Source: Erythrobacter sp. (GTDB lineage Bacteria > Pseudomonadota > Alphaproteobacteria > Sphingomonadales > Sphingomonadaceae). Taken from it: a stretch of DNA of 64,000 nt. Positions 21,455 to 30,323 of this stretch are shown here, in pieces. The translations under genes and the position numbers were made by a program. The notes beneath the pieces are model-generated. The model did no database searches and was not told where the DNA came from. It worked only from the letters and a program-made list of their open reading frames with translations. The first letter of the stretch is position 1. Each line of letters begins with the position of its first letter. The DNA is taken from contig JAPYPR010000003.1 of assembly GCA_029937545.1 (NCBI GenBank), positions 211,989 through 275,988 of the forward strand, read 5' to 3'.

Positions 21455-22819
21455 CTAGCTTCTATCTTTGGCCAGCGCACTATCCCGCCGGAGGCTGACC
21501 CAGCCGTAAGCGAAGACGATCCCGCACAGGGCGACAATCAGCCCGAAGCCGAGCCAGTCCGAATGGCCGTAAAGCCAGACGCCTAGGGCAGGAGCATAAA
21601 TGAAGCTTGCGCCGGCGACCGAGGCGGTCACGCCGGAGGCCTGTCCCTGCTCGGCGCGCGTTACGGCGAGCGACGTGCCGGCGGTTGTCCCTGGGCGAAA
21701 CAGGCCGAAACCCAGCGACGCGATGGCATAGGCCAGCGCGATCGAATGGAGATCGTCCGCCACGCCGAGGAAGGCGACTCCGCAAGCGGCCACTGCAATG
21801 CCGGAGAGCGTCGCCGCCCTTGGGCCGAGATCGAAGCGCGGGATCAGCCCCCATTGCGCGAGGAGTGTGGCGAGGGCTCCGGCCAAGAGGACCAGCCCGA
21901 CAGGACCGGCACCCTCTGCAGGAGTGTCGCGCAGGCCGAGGCGGTCGAGCACGAGGAAGCCCGAGATACCGAGCACCATGGCCTGCGCATGCCCGCCGAG
22001 CAGTCCCGCTACGACCCAGGGCCGTAGCCGCGTTTCGAACCAGCGCAGCTTATGCGGTTCGACGGCCTCTTCGTCCTCGTCCTCGTCCTCGTCGTCGCTG
22101 CCGGAAACTTCCGATGTCGGGCTGCCCGAATAGGGCGCGTCATAAGCCTTTCCGCGCGCCGGGAACTGCGGCGTGTCGTTCGGCAATCGCAGGCGCAAGG
22201 CGACCAGTGCGAGAATGCCGATGACCGAAAAGATCAGGAACGGCCCGGTCAGCCCGACGAAGGGCAGCACCATCAGTGGAGCAAGCGCGGGACCGATCAC
22301 CGTGCCGAGGCCGAAGCTGGAGGCGATCAGCGAGAGTGCCTGCGTGCGCTCCGATCGCGGAGTGCGCGCAGCGACATAGGCCTGCACGGCAGGCGGGGCT
22401 GCACTGCCGAAGCCGCCGTAGAGGCTCCGCGCGACGGCGAACAGCAGCAGCGCCCAGAAGGCGGTGAGATAGCCCGACAGGCCGAGCCACAGCATCGCGC
22501 CGCACAGCGAAAAGCTGGCGATGAAGCCGGTCAGCCCCAGCGCCATCATCGCCTTGCGCCCGCGCCGGTCGGAGCGTTCGGCCCAGAACGGCGCGCAGAT
22601 TACCCACAGCAGCGCCGACCAGCTGTAGGCGAGGCTGATCCACACGTCGTCGATCTCCAGCGCCGTGCCGATCGAGGGCATGACGGATTGCATCGCCGTA
22701 TTGCCCGCCGCTGTCACCAGCATCACGGTGAACAGCAGCGCCATCCGCTCGCGCGAGATGGCCCGCGGCATGGCGGGCTTGGCGGGCGCTACGGATTTGG
22801 CGGGATCGACATCGGCCAT
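21455..22819 (-). CDS. MFS transporter with an acidic central loop
   Basis: A 454-residue major facilitator protein with 12 predicted helices. Motif A-like WAERSDRRGRK follows helix 2, the middle cytoplasmic loop is unusually acidic (a run of D/E around residue 245), and the second half repeats the fold. The N-half keeps the GSAAPPAVQAYVA region of drug-efflux types. Substrate is unknown; multidrug efflux is the likely broad class. It is divergent from the methyltransferase gene over about 114 bases and convergent with arsC across the palindromic element. Confidence 0.88.
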   Translation of the reverse strand: MADVDPAKSVAPAKPAMPRAISRERMALLFTVMLVTAAGNTAMQSVMPSIGTALEIDDVWISLAYSWSALLWVICAPFWAERSDRRGRKAMMALGLTGFIASFSLCGAMLWLGLSGYLTAFWALLLFAVARSLYGGFGSAAPPAVQAYVAARTPRSERTQALSLIASSFGLGTVIGPALAPLMVLPFVGLTGPFLIFSVIGILALVALRLRLPNDTPQFPARGKAYDAPYSGSPTSEVSGSDDEDEDEDEEAVEPHKLRWFETRLRPWVVAGLLGGHAQAMVLGISGFLVLDRLGLRDTPAEGAGPVGLVLLAGALATLLAQWGLIPRFDLGPRAATLSGIAVAACGVAFLGVADDLHSIALAYAIASLGFGLFRPGTTAGTSLAVTRAEQGQASGVTASVAGASFIYAPALGVWLYGHSDWLGFGLIVALCGIVFAYGWVSLRRDSALAKDRS

Positions 22820-22933
22820 GAGTGTGCTGCGCTAGGCGCAGTCTCGCAAGCTTGCAACGGGACATGCGCTTGCAATGCCACTGCCGCGCTGCCAGAGCCG
22901 GGGATGTGTTTTCGAGGTCGCTAAGGAAGTCAA

Positions 22934-23569
22934 TTGTCGTCCGATAACAGTGTAGGCGCAATCCACCGCCCGTCGTTCCGCCGCAAGGCCGCGCGCTTCT
23001 TTGGGCAGTTCGGCGTGTTCTTCCGCGGATTCCTCGAAGAACCGAAGATGGTCGGCTCGATCATCCCCTCCTCGCGCTTTACCATCGCGAAAATGCTTGC
23101 CCCGGTGAAATGGGACGAATGCAAGGTCTTCGTCGAATACGGGCCCGGCGTCGGCACTTTCTGCCAGCCGGTTCTGGACCGCCTCCCGCGCGACGGGATG
23201 TTGATCGTGATCGACACCAACCCGCTCTATATCGAATATCTCAAGAAGCATTTCCGCGACAGCCGCTTCCACACGGTCCACGGCTCGGCTGCCGATGTCG
23301 AGGATATCGTCAAGGCGCATGGCGCGGACCAAGCCGACTATGTGCTGTCCGGCCTGCCGTTCTCGACCCTTCCGGACGGCGTCGGGCCTGCCATTGCCGA
23401 GGCGACCTATCGCATCATCCGGCCCGGCGGCGCTTTCCTGGTCTACCAGTTTTCCGCCAGGGCCCGCGACTACATGGCCAAGCACTTCGAACGGATCGAG
23501 AGCGGGTTCGAGCCGCTGAACGTGCTGCCCTGCCAGTTGTTCTGGGGCTGGAAAGAGCCGAAGGGCTGA
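22934..23569 (+). CDS. Class I SAM-dependent methyltransferase (PmtA-like)
   Basis: A 211-residue methyltransferase. An N-terminal amphipathic helix (FFGQFGVFFRGFLEEPK) precedes motif I (VEYGPGVGTF), followed by IDTNPLYIEYL and LSGLPFSTLP, which resembles the phospholipid N-methyltransferase/rRNA adenine dimethylase branch. It may act on phosphatidylethanolamine at the membrane. The first codon is TTG with an AAGGAAG site five bases before; no ATG fits as well. A membrane-protein gene follows convergently eight bases after its stop. Confidence 0.8.
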   Translation: MSSDNSVGAIHRPSFRRKAARFFGQFGVFFRGFLEEPKMVGSIIPSSRFTIAKMLAPVKWDECKVFVEYGPGVGTFCQPVLDRLPRDGMLIVIDTNPLYIEYLKKHFRDSRFHTVHGSAADVEDIVKAHGADQADYVLSGLPFSTLPDGVGPAIAEATYRIIRPGGAFLVYQFSARARDYMAKHFERIESGFEPLNVLPCQLFWGWKEPKG

Positions 23570-23576
23570 CCGGCGC

Positions 23577-24404
23577 TCAGGCGGTCGGCGGCACGCTCGG
23601 TCCGGAGCGCTCCAGCCGCCGGAACTGGCGATGCACTGCGGCGAGCACGCTGGTGGCGAGCACGACCACCGCCGTAACTGCTGCCCCCGTGGCGATGGAA
23701 TTGCCGATCTCCGCCACCGTCGGACCGCCGATGGACAGCACGAGCCCGACCACCAGCAGCGCCACGAGCAGCGCGACGAATGCGCCGACGGCGAGCAGCA
23801 GGTAGAAGGCCAGCAGGCGCCCACCCTGTCCCTTGGTCATCGCCCACGATCCGGTCAGCGCGCGGATGGGGTTTTTCTCGCCGTCGACCGCGACGAGCGG
23901 CAGGACAAGAGAGAGCCGGGTGAACAGGTAGAGTGCAAGACCGAAAGCGAAGAGGGTCGCGACGAAGGCCAATGCGCCTAGGCCGGTCAGGCTCGCGAGC
24001 GAAACGATCAGGAGAACAATGAAATTGATCGCGAGCGATTGCAGGATGAGCGCCAGCCACGCCGGGAGGATTGCCTTGCCGCCGATCCGGATCGCCTCTC
24101 CGACTGTCGGGCTAGCACGGCGACCGATCAGGGCCAGCATCGCCAGCTGGCCAATGGTGGCCACTACCGTAATTATCGCGAAGATCCACCAGGTCTTGGC
24201 GTAGAACGCATTCATGGCCTGCATCGCCATCTCGAAGCTCGCCCCGTCGGGCAGGTCCGGCTGCTCCGCCACGGCAGGCAGCAACAGCATCGCCACCGCA
24301 TAGGGCAGGAAAACGAAGATGCCCGAGATCGCAAAGAGCAGCCCCGAGTTTTCGCGGGCGAGGCGCACGGCATCGCGCCATGCGGTGTCGAGGTCGAATT
24401 TCAT
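23577..24404 (-). CDS. Hypothetical multi-helix membrane protein
   Basis: A 275-residue protein with about six hydrophobic segments (for example [36 protein letters not shown] and [20 protein letters not shown]). It has the look of the YciC/DUF975-like group often annotated as glycerophosphoryl diester phosphodiesterase membrane-domain proteins, but no catalytic residues are present. The ATG at 24404 has AAGGGA in front; one 15 bases earlier is also possible. It is divergent from lipB across 57 bases. Function unknown. Confidence 0.75.
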   Translation of the reverse strand: MKFDLDTAWRDAVRLARENSGLLFAISGIFVFLPYAVAMLLLPAVAEQPDLPDGASFEMAMQAMNAFYAKTWWIFAIITVVATIGQLAMLALIGRRASPTVGEAIRIGGKAILPAWLALILQSLAINFIVLLIVSLASLTGLGALAFVATLFAFGLALYLFTRLSLVLPLVAVDGEKNPIRALTGSWAMTKGQGGRLLAFYLLLAVGAFVALLVALLVVGLVLSIGGPTVAEIGNSIATGAAVTAVVVLATSVLAAVHRQFRRLERSGPSVPPTA

Positions 24405-24461
24405 GCGATCCCTTGTCATCGCCTCTTGATAAGCGCGTCGGCAGTCGCCACGCAATCGCCG

Positions 24462-25133
24462 ATGTGCCAGCAGCCCCCCGAAACCGTCGAATGGCGTGCC
24501 GAAAGCGGCCGGATCGCCTATCGCGACGCGCTCGCGGCGATGGACAAGCGCAATCGCGCCATCGGCGAGGGCGAAGCGAGCGAGCTGGTCTGGCTGCTCG
24601 AACACCCCCCGGTCTATACGGCGGGGACCAGCGCCGACGGGGCAGAACTGCTCGATCCGCGCTTCGAAGTGATCGAGGCGGGGCGCGGCGGGCGCTATAC
24701 CTATCACGGGCCGGGCCAGCGCATCGGCTATGTCCTGCTCGATCTGAAAGAGCGCGGGCGCGACGTGCGCTGCTTCGTCCATTCGCTGGAAGGCTGGGTG
24801 ATTGCGACGCTGGCCGACATCGGTGTCGAATGCTGGCGCGCCGAAGGCCGCATCGGCATCTGGACGCGGGATATAGACGGGGGCGAGGCGAAGATCGGCG
24901 CGATCGGCGTGCGCGTGCGGCGCTGGGTGACGATGCACGGTTTCTCGGTCAATCTCGCGCCGGACCTCACGCATTTCACCGGCATCGTGCCCTGCGGGAT
25001 AGACGAATTCGGCGTCACCAGCCTCGAGCGGCTCGGGATCGAGCTTGCACCGGAGGCCTTCGATGCGGCATTGCAGGCGCGGCTGGGCGACTTTTTCGCC
25101 GCGCTTGATGGAAAGGATTGCGCGCTCCCATGA
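24462..25133 (+). CDS. lipB: Octanoyltransferase LipB
   Basis: A 223-residue enzyme that moves octanoate from acyl-carrier protein to lipoyl domains, the first step of lipoate assembly. The signature RYTYHGPGQ lies near residue 75-83, the catalytic lysine is K144 (AKIGAIGVR) and the catalytic cysteine C178 ([11 protein letters not shown]). The ATG at 24462 gives a normal LipB length. Its stop overlaps the start of the next lipoprotein gene (ATGA). lipA is not nearby. Confidence 0.95.
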   Translation: MCQQPPETVEWRAESGRIAYRDALAAMDKRNRAIGEGEASELVWLLEHPPVYTAGTSADGAELLDPRFEVIEAGRGGRYTYHGPGQRIGYVLLDLKERGRDVRCFVHSLEGWVIATLADIGVECWRAEGRIGIWTRDIDGGEAKIGAIGVRVRRWVTMHGFSVNLAPDLTHFTGIVPCGIDEFGVTSLERLGIELAPEAFDAALQARLGDFFAALDGKDCALP

Positions 25134-25450
25134 CCCGAGGTTTTCCGCTTGCCCTGGCGTGCGCGCTCGGACTGACCGCATGCGGCGACGATGCCGCCGA
25201 TGCTCCGGCTGAAGGCGATGAGCGCGGTGCGCGCGGCGAGGTGCTGGGCGGCACGATCAGCGACGACATGATCCCGCTCGACCAGCTGCAATCGCAATCC
25301 GCGCCGCAGAACCCGGGTCCGGATAGTGCCGATGGTTCGGACTCCGATACTTCGCAGGAGCCGGCAGCCGACGCGCCAAGCGAAAGCGCGGCGGAAGCCG
25401 AAGCCCCCGCCGCGCCGGAAGAGTCCGAGGAGGGACCCGCCGAAGAGTAG
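25130..25450 (+). CDS. Small acidic lipoprotein
   Basis: A 106-residue protein with a signal peptide ([14 protein letters not shown]) and a lipobox LTAC, so cysteine 18 is the likely lipidated residue. The rest is low complexity and rich in Ala, Asp, Glu, Ser and Pro, with no recognisable domain except a short ordered stretch [14 protein letters not shown]. It overlaps lipB by four bases and is likely co-translated. The acidic tail may be an extended spacer or a periplasmic binding segment; no function can be assigned. Confidence 0.75.
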   Translation: MTRGFPLALACALGLTACGDDAADAPAEGDERGARGEVLGGTISDDMIPLDQLQSQSAPQNPGPDSADGSDSDTSQEPAADAPSESAAEAEAPAAPEESEEGPAEE

Positions 25451-25453
25451 GCG

Positions 25454-26560
25454 CTATTCCGCCGCTTCGGCCCCGGCCAGCGTCGGATAATCGACGTAGC
25501 CTTCCGGTCCCTGGCCGTACCAGCTGCGCGGCACATCGACATTCGGTGCGATCTCGGCCCCGATGCTGAAGCGTTCGGGCAGGTCGGGATTGGAAATGAA
25601 ATCGCGGCCCCAGCTGACCGCATCGGCGCGTCCGGCATCGATATCGGCCACCGCCTCTTCGGGCGAATAGTCGCTGTTGAGCACCAGCGGGCCGGTATAA
25701 AGCTGGCGGATGAGCGGACTCTGCTTCGGCACGTCGGTCGATCCGAAGGTCCCATCCGGTCCCGGCTCGCGCAGCTCGACGAAGGCAAGGCCCAGCGCTT
25801 CGCAGACCTTGGCCGCTTCGCCGAAGGTCGTCGCCGGATCGCTATCGTCGCAGCCTTGCGTTTCGCCGTTGGGCGACAAACGCACGCCCACGCGGTCCGC
25901 GCCCCATACATCGACCAGCGCGGTCAGCACTTCCTTGAGGAACCGCGCGCGGTTTTCGGCACTGCCGCCATATTCGTCCTCGCGCAGATTGGTGCTGTCG
26001 CGCAGGAACTGGTCGACCAGATAGCCATTCGCGCCGTGCAGCTGAACGCCGTCGAAGCCAGCCTTCTTTGCGTTTGCGGCGGCGTGGCGATAGTCCTCGA
26101 CGATGCGCTTGATGTCGTCTGTCGTAGCTTCGCGCGCCTGTTCGTAATCCTTGCGGCCTTCGAACGTGTGCGCATGGCCCGGTGCGGTGGTCGCGCTGGC
26201 GGAGACCGGCGGATTGCCGCCCAGGAACAGCGGGTGGACGAGGCGGCCCATGTGCCACATCTGCAGCACGATCAGCCCGCCTTCGGCATGGACTGCATCG
26301 GTCACGAGCTTCCAGCCTTCGACCTGCTCCTCGCTCCAGATACCGGGCGCTGCCGGCCAGCCGAGGCCTTCTACGCTAATGCCGGTCGCTTCGGAGATGA
26401 TCAGCCCTGCGCCTGCCCGCTGGCGGTAATAGGTCGCCATCATTTCGTTGGGGACCGAACCTGGCTGGGTCGAGCGTCCGCGGGTGAGCGGCGCCATGAA
26501 GATGCGGTTCTTCGCCTTCAGGCTGCCCATGGTCAGCGGCTGGAAGAGTGTTTCGTGCAT
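25454..26560 (-). CDS. Alkene reductase of the old yellow enzyme family
   Basis: A 368-residue FMN-dependent oxidoreductase (NemA/XenB type) that reduces activated C=C bonds with NADPH. The FMN-binding barrel start is MAPLTRGRST, followed by QMWHMGRL, the catalytic region HGANGYLVDQFLRDSTN and DEYGGSAENR, and a C-terminal DAVSWGRDFISNPDL. Family length is about 360. The start is set at 26560, where the usual MHETLFQPL begins; the upstream ATG adds unlike residues. It is divergent from the DMT gene across about 50 bases. The substrate is unknown. Confidence 0.93.
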   Translation of the reverse strand: MHETLFQPLTMGSLKAKNRIFMAPLTRGRSTQPGSVPNEMMATYYRQRAGAGLIISEATGISVEGLGWPAAPGIWSEEQVEGWKLVTDAVHAEGGLIVLQMWHMGRLVHPLFLGGNPPVSASATTAPGHAHTFEGRKDYEQAREATTDDIKRIVEDYRHAAANAKKAGFDGVQLHGANGYLVDQFLRDSTNLREDEYGGSAENRARFLKEVLTALVDVWGADRVGVRLSPNGETQGCDDSDPATTFGEAAKVCEALGLAFVELREPGPDGTFGSTDVPKQSPLIRQLYTGPLVLNSDYSPEEAVADIDAGRADAVSWGRDFISNPDLPERFSIGAEIAPNVDVPRSWYGQGPEGYVDYPTLAGAEAAE

Positions 26561-26613
26561 GCGGCCAATTCCTTTTTGCTGGCGCGTGATGGGCATTGAG
26601 CTAGGTCGCGGGC

Positions 26614-27522
26614 ATGGAGCGCGCAACCGTCACGGATGACAAGAATGACTATCAGCCCGGCGCATGGCACTTTGCCGCGCTGATCGCGGGCAATGCCGCG
26701 CTGGCACTGGGGCCGTGGCTTGTGCGGCTCGCCGATACCGGGCCGGTCTCCGCTGCATTTTGGCGGCTGCTCCTGCCGCTACCGGTACTGGCGTGGCTCG
26801 CATGGCGCGCGCGAGGGCCGGCTCCGCTGGAGTGGCGCCTTGCCGCGCTGTGCCTGGTGGCGGGCGCGTTCTTCGCCTTCGATCTCGCCAGCTGGCATAT
26901 CGGGATAGAGCAGACGCGGCTCGCGAATGCGACGCTGTTCGGCAATTCCGGAAGCGTGATCCTGATGGTGTGGGGCTTGGCGGCTGCGCGCCGCGCGCCG
27001 TCCGGACGGGAGGGAGCGGGCGTGCTGGCCGCGCTGTTCGGTGCCGCGATCCTGCTTGGGCGAAGTCTCGAGATTTCGACAGCGACCTTTGTCGGCGACC
27101 TGTTCTGTCTCGCCGCCGGGATTTTCTACGCCTTTTACCTTCTGCCCGCACAGAAAGCGCGTGCAACGGTCAATCCATGGCTGGTGCTCGTGTTCGTCGG
27201 CCTTGCTGCATCCCCGCTGCTTCTGGGCATGGCCGTGTTGGCAGGCGAGCCGATCCTGCCGGGACCGGCGGGCTGGACGCCGGTATTGCTGCTGGCCTTT
27301 TCCAGCCAGATCGTCGGGCAGGGGCTGCTGGTCTTTTCGCTCCGCCATTTTCCGCCGCTCATCATCGGCATGGCGCTGTTGACCCAGCCGGCGCTGGCGG
27401 GGCTGGTCGGCTGGCTCGCGTTTAGCGAACTGCTCGTGCCGCTGGACATCCTCGGCATGGCGCTGGTCGGCGTCGCGCTGGTGCTCGCGAAGACGCCCGC
27501 AAAGGTCGGTCAGGTGCGTTAG
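26614..27522 (+). CDS. EamA/DMT family transporter
   Basis: A 302-residue membrane protein with ten predicted helices in two EamA halves (ALIAGNAALALGPWLVR opening, AFSSQIVGQGLLVFSLRHFPP in the second half, ALLTQPALAGLVGW near the end). Such proteins export amino acids or metabolites or act as permeases. No substrate can be read from the sequence. It runs into the convergent DUF2254 gene with only four bases between stops. Confidence 0.88.
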   Translation: MERATVTDDKNDYQPGAWHFAALIAGNAALALGPWLVRLADTGPVSAAFWRLLLPLPVLAWLAWRARGPAPLEWRLAALCLVAGAFFAFDLASWHIGIEQTRLANATLFGNSGSVILMVWGLAAARRAPSGREGAGVLAALFGAAILLGRSLEISTATFVGDLFCLAAGIFYAFYLLPAQKARATVNPWLVLVFVGLAASPLLLGMAVLAGEPILPGPAGWTPVLLLAFSSQIVGQGLLVFSLRHFPPLIIGMALLTQPALAGLVGWLAFSELLVPLDILGMALVGVALVLAKTPAKVGQVR

Positions 27523-27526
27523 CTGG

Positions 27527-28843
27527 TTACCAGAAGGTCTTGTTGAATTTGGTCACGTGAATCTCGAAGCGTTCGAGGTCGGGACCAACGAGCGCCAGTC
27601 GCGCCTGTTCGGCCAGTCGCTCCGCCTCCTGCTTGAGCAGAGCTTGCCGTCCTTCGTGGCCGATCGGCACGGCGGCATTGGCCAGCGTGTCCAGCATGAC
27701 TTCCGCAGCTAGCGGGGATGTCGCCACGCCGCTGCGGATCGCGCCGAAACCCCGCTTTACGTAATGCGCGAAATCGTCGGGCAGGGGGATGACGGGGCAT
27801 CCGTCTTCATCGTCTCCACAGATATGCTTGCGCAAATCGCGGCGACCGATTTCGGCAGTTGCCGCGCCGAGCCAATGGAGCGCGTTGATGGCGGTGAAAG
27901 GATCGTTGATGCCGGGCGACAATGCGCGCAGTCCGATCTCGACCAACTCGTCGATCAGGAACTGCGGATCCTGCTCCGGCGTGCGCGTTGCGCCCAGTGT
28001 GAAGCTTTCGCGGACACGATCCTCGACTTCCCCCGGATCGCAGCCGTCGACTTCGACCAGCACCATCTTGGGATGTACGAAGTCGCCAGTACGGACCTTC
28101 AGCGAGAAAGTGCAGCCTGCATCTTTCCCGATGGCTTTGAGGTCGGAGAAATCGATCATCTGTATGTAGCCGGTTTTCCACACCTCCAGCGGCTCGCCGC
28201 CCTTGGGTTCAACAGGATCGGAGAAATCGTCTTCGACCGGATAGGTGTCCTTGATGGTTTCCAGCAGGCGCTCCCCGATCCCCTTCAGCACCTTGTTGAT
28301 GCGGATGCTGGAGGGGATGTGGTTGAGGAAGAAAACAAGCACCGCCACGCAGAGCGCCAACAGGACGTATGCGACCAGTAGCGACAGTTGCGGGGTGAAG
28401 CCGGGCAGGGCGGTGGCACCGGCCGTTTCGATAGAAGCCGGCGTCTCGTCCTCGCCCCGCACCGCGCGCAGCACGATCAGCGCATAGACGAAGCTGCCGA
28501 TGAAGGTCCCGAGGCTAAGCTGGTTGCCGCGATCTTCCATGAAATTGGTCAGCAGGCGCGGGCCGTAATTGCCGCTGGCATAAGCGACGGCGGCAATCGT
28601 GATGGAGAAGACGGTCGAGGCGACGCCGATCATGCTGCCCGCCATGACGCTCAGCATGGTTGAAGCACCATCGGGTCGCGCCGGGATGATCCACCCGACG
28701 TCGTTGAGGAATTCGGCGAAGCCCATCCGGTCGATCGTGACCATCGCGAAGGCGAGAATCGCGGCTAGGATGGAAAACAGCGCCGGATAGAACCAGTAAT
28801 TGGCGTTCAGTCGCGACCAGAAAAAGCGGATTTCTGCGGTCAT
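27527..28843 (-). CDS. DUF2254 membrane protein (intact copy)
   Basis: A 438-residue membrane protein. Three to four helices lie in the N-terminal half (NYWFYPALFSILAAILAFAM; VFSITIAAVAYASGNYGPRL; LLVAYVLLALCVAVLVFFL). The family's GYIQMIDFSDL motif, a soluble domain with VEVDGCDPG and the conserved RALSPGINDPFTA segment follow. Function of DUF2254 is unknown. A second, broken copy lies immediately upstream on the same strand, two bases from its start. Confidence 0.88.
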   Translation of the reverse strand: MTAEIRFFWSRLNANYWFYPALFSILAAILAFAMVTIDRMGFAEFLNDVGWIIPARPDGASTMLSVMAGSMIGVASTVFSITIAAVAYASGNYGPRLLTNFMEDRGNQLSLGTFIGSFVYALIVLRAVRGEDETPASIETAGATALPGFTPQLSLLVAYVLLALCVAVLVFFLNHIPSSIRINKVLKGIGERLLETIKDTYPVEDDFSDPVEPKGGEPLEVWKTGYIQMIDFSDLKAIGKDAGCTFSLKVRTGDFVHPKMVLVEVDGCDPGEVEDRVRESFTLGATRTPEQDPQFLIDELVEIGLRALSPGINDPFTAINALHWLGAATAEIGRRDLRKHICGDDEDGCPVIPLPDDFAHYVKRGFGAIRSGVATSPLAAEVMLDTLANAAVPIGHEGRQALLKQEAERLAEQARLALVGPDLERFEIHVTKFNKTFW

Positions 28844-28845
28844 TC

Positions 28846-29866
28846 TCAGCCTTCTGTTCCCGTCTGCTTCTCGAAGCCTTTCGCGAAAGCCTCGCGAATG
28901 TCGTGGCGGTCTTTGTCGAACTGCGCAACGGCGACGGCATGGTCGCTGAGGTCCTTTGCCAATTTGCGCAGCATGGCGACGAGGCCTTCGCTTCCGCCGT
29001 CAGCCTCTTTCCGCTCGGCATTCCTGGCGTAATTGTCGATCATGCGAATACTGACCGATGGATACTGGCATGCAGCCTGCCGGAAAGCGCTGAGGGGGTC
29101 GGCAAACAGGCCGCGGAAATCCTGACCGACGAGGATCAGCCACTCCTCGCCCTCCGGTGCGGGCACATGGGTCATCGGCGATATAGGTGCTGGTCTGGCT
29201 CTCGATGATTGCGGCCAGCTTGTCGGCGCAGGTCAGTGCCGTGTAGAAATCGTTGATGGCCGGCGACAGCGCGCGCGCCGCAATCTCGACGATCAACCGG
29301 ATGCGGAAGACGACGCCCTGATTGTCCGATCGATAAGCTCCGAGCGGGATGAGCCGCTTGATGTCGTGGCCGTCAAGCTCTGCCTCCGAACTGATAAGCC
29401 GCTTGCCCTTCATGACGTGCTGTCCCGGCGCAACGTGGACGACGACCAGTTTCTGCTGACGTGAAAACGCTTTGCAGAAGCTCTGGATATCGACGTCTTC
29501 GACATAGCCTTCGCGCGGTGCGTAGCAGCTGTGTGGTAGATTGTGCTCGGGGCCGCTCGACCCAGCGGTCGATCAGCCGCACACCCAGATTGCCGGCCGC
29601 CATGCTCAGCACGATCAGCGTGATGGAGAAGTACAGCGTGATGAACGCGGCGTTGATCCCGGCTGCAGCGCCGACGAAATCCTTGGCCGTATCGGATGTT
29701 TCGACCGTCGCCAGGTCGCGCGCCAGCAGCCATGCGGTACCGCCCTCGCGGTCGAGCCACATAGTATGCCGAGGGCCACCGGCATGGCGCCGATAACCGC
29801 GCAGACTGCCAGCAACCAATAATTCGCGAGCAGGCGGTGGGCGATCCACCCCGGCAAGCCGGTCAT
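28846..29866 (-). pseudogene. Second DUF2254 gene, broken by frameshifts
   Basis: Leftward translation gives DUF2254-like text in successive frames: MTGLPGWIAHRLLANYWLLA near 29866, then DFVGAAAGINAAFITLYFSI in the next frame, then REGYVEDVDIQSFC and RALSPAINDFYTALTC in a third, then DFRGLFADPLSAF in a fourth, ending at 28846. The order matches the intact copy beside it (its GYIQMIDF and RALSPGINDPFTA have matches here). At least three frameshifts, near 29765, 29525 and 29190, break the gene. It is a diverged tandem paralogue, not a recent exact duplication. Confidence 0.75.
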
Positions 29867-29990
29867 GCGAGTTGGTCGAACCAAGTTTTTTTCACCTTGA
29901 GTCACCGTCGAGAACTGACGGCAGATCGGGAACCTAACGTGCGGCTTCACATTTCGTTGCCACGTCCGTTCGCCACATCGAATGGCGGCT

Positions 29991-30322
29991 TAGCAGGCAC
30001 CGCCGAAGGTCAGCTACGGCGCGCATTTCGCTTTTATTCTCTACTTCCTGATGACTTCGATGCAGCTCGCGCCGCGCTATCGCGTGGTGCCGATCATTTC
30101 GGCGGTGGTCATGGCCAGCGCGGGGCTAAGCCTGCTGTGCGAATTGCCCACATAGCAGGAAACCTACCAGTTCGTCGGCGGCATGTACCAGCCGGTGGCA
30201 CGCTGGCCGCAGCGGCAATCGCGCTGGCGGTATGGAGCGGCTGGCTCGCACTCGAACTTGCCGTGGCGGTCGCGTTCGGGATGGCGACGCCGCATATGCC
30301 GACCGAGCGGCTGGAGCGCTAG
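29991..30322 (+). pseudogene. Membrane-protein remnant, possibly rhodopsin N-terminus fused to a Blh C-terminus
   Basis: In one frame a stop at 29991 is followed by VSYGAHFAFILYFLMTSMQ, LAPRYRVVPIISAVVM, a TAG, then ETYQFVGGMYQP. The spacing of two helices joined by an APRYR turn looks like helices A and B of microbial rhodopsins. A second frame then gives WSGWLALELAVAVAFGMATP and HMPTERLER before the stop at 30322, reminiscent of the end of Brp/Blh beta-carotene dioxygenases, which often sit beside rhodopsin genes. If correct, a deletion joined the two. The assignment is my inference and weak; that the region is a decayed membrane gene is better supported. Confidence 0.35.
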
Positions 30323-30323
30323 C

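Noticed and set aside
21221..21586. Short frames through the palindromic element that give similar peptides on both strands
   Set aside because: The likeness follows from the inverted repeat itself; no ribosome site or family supports a gene.
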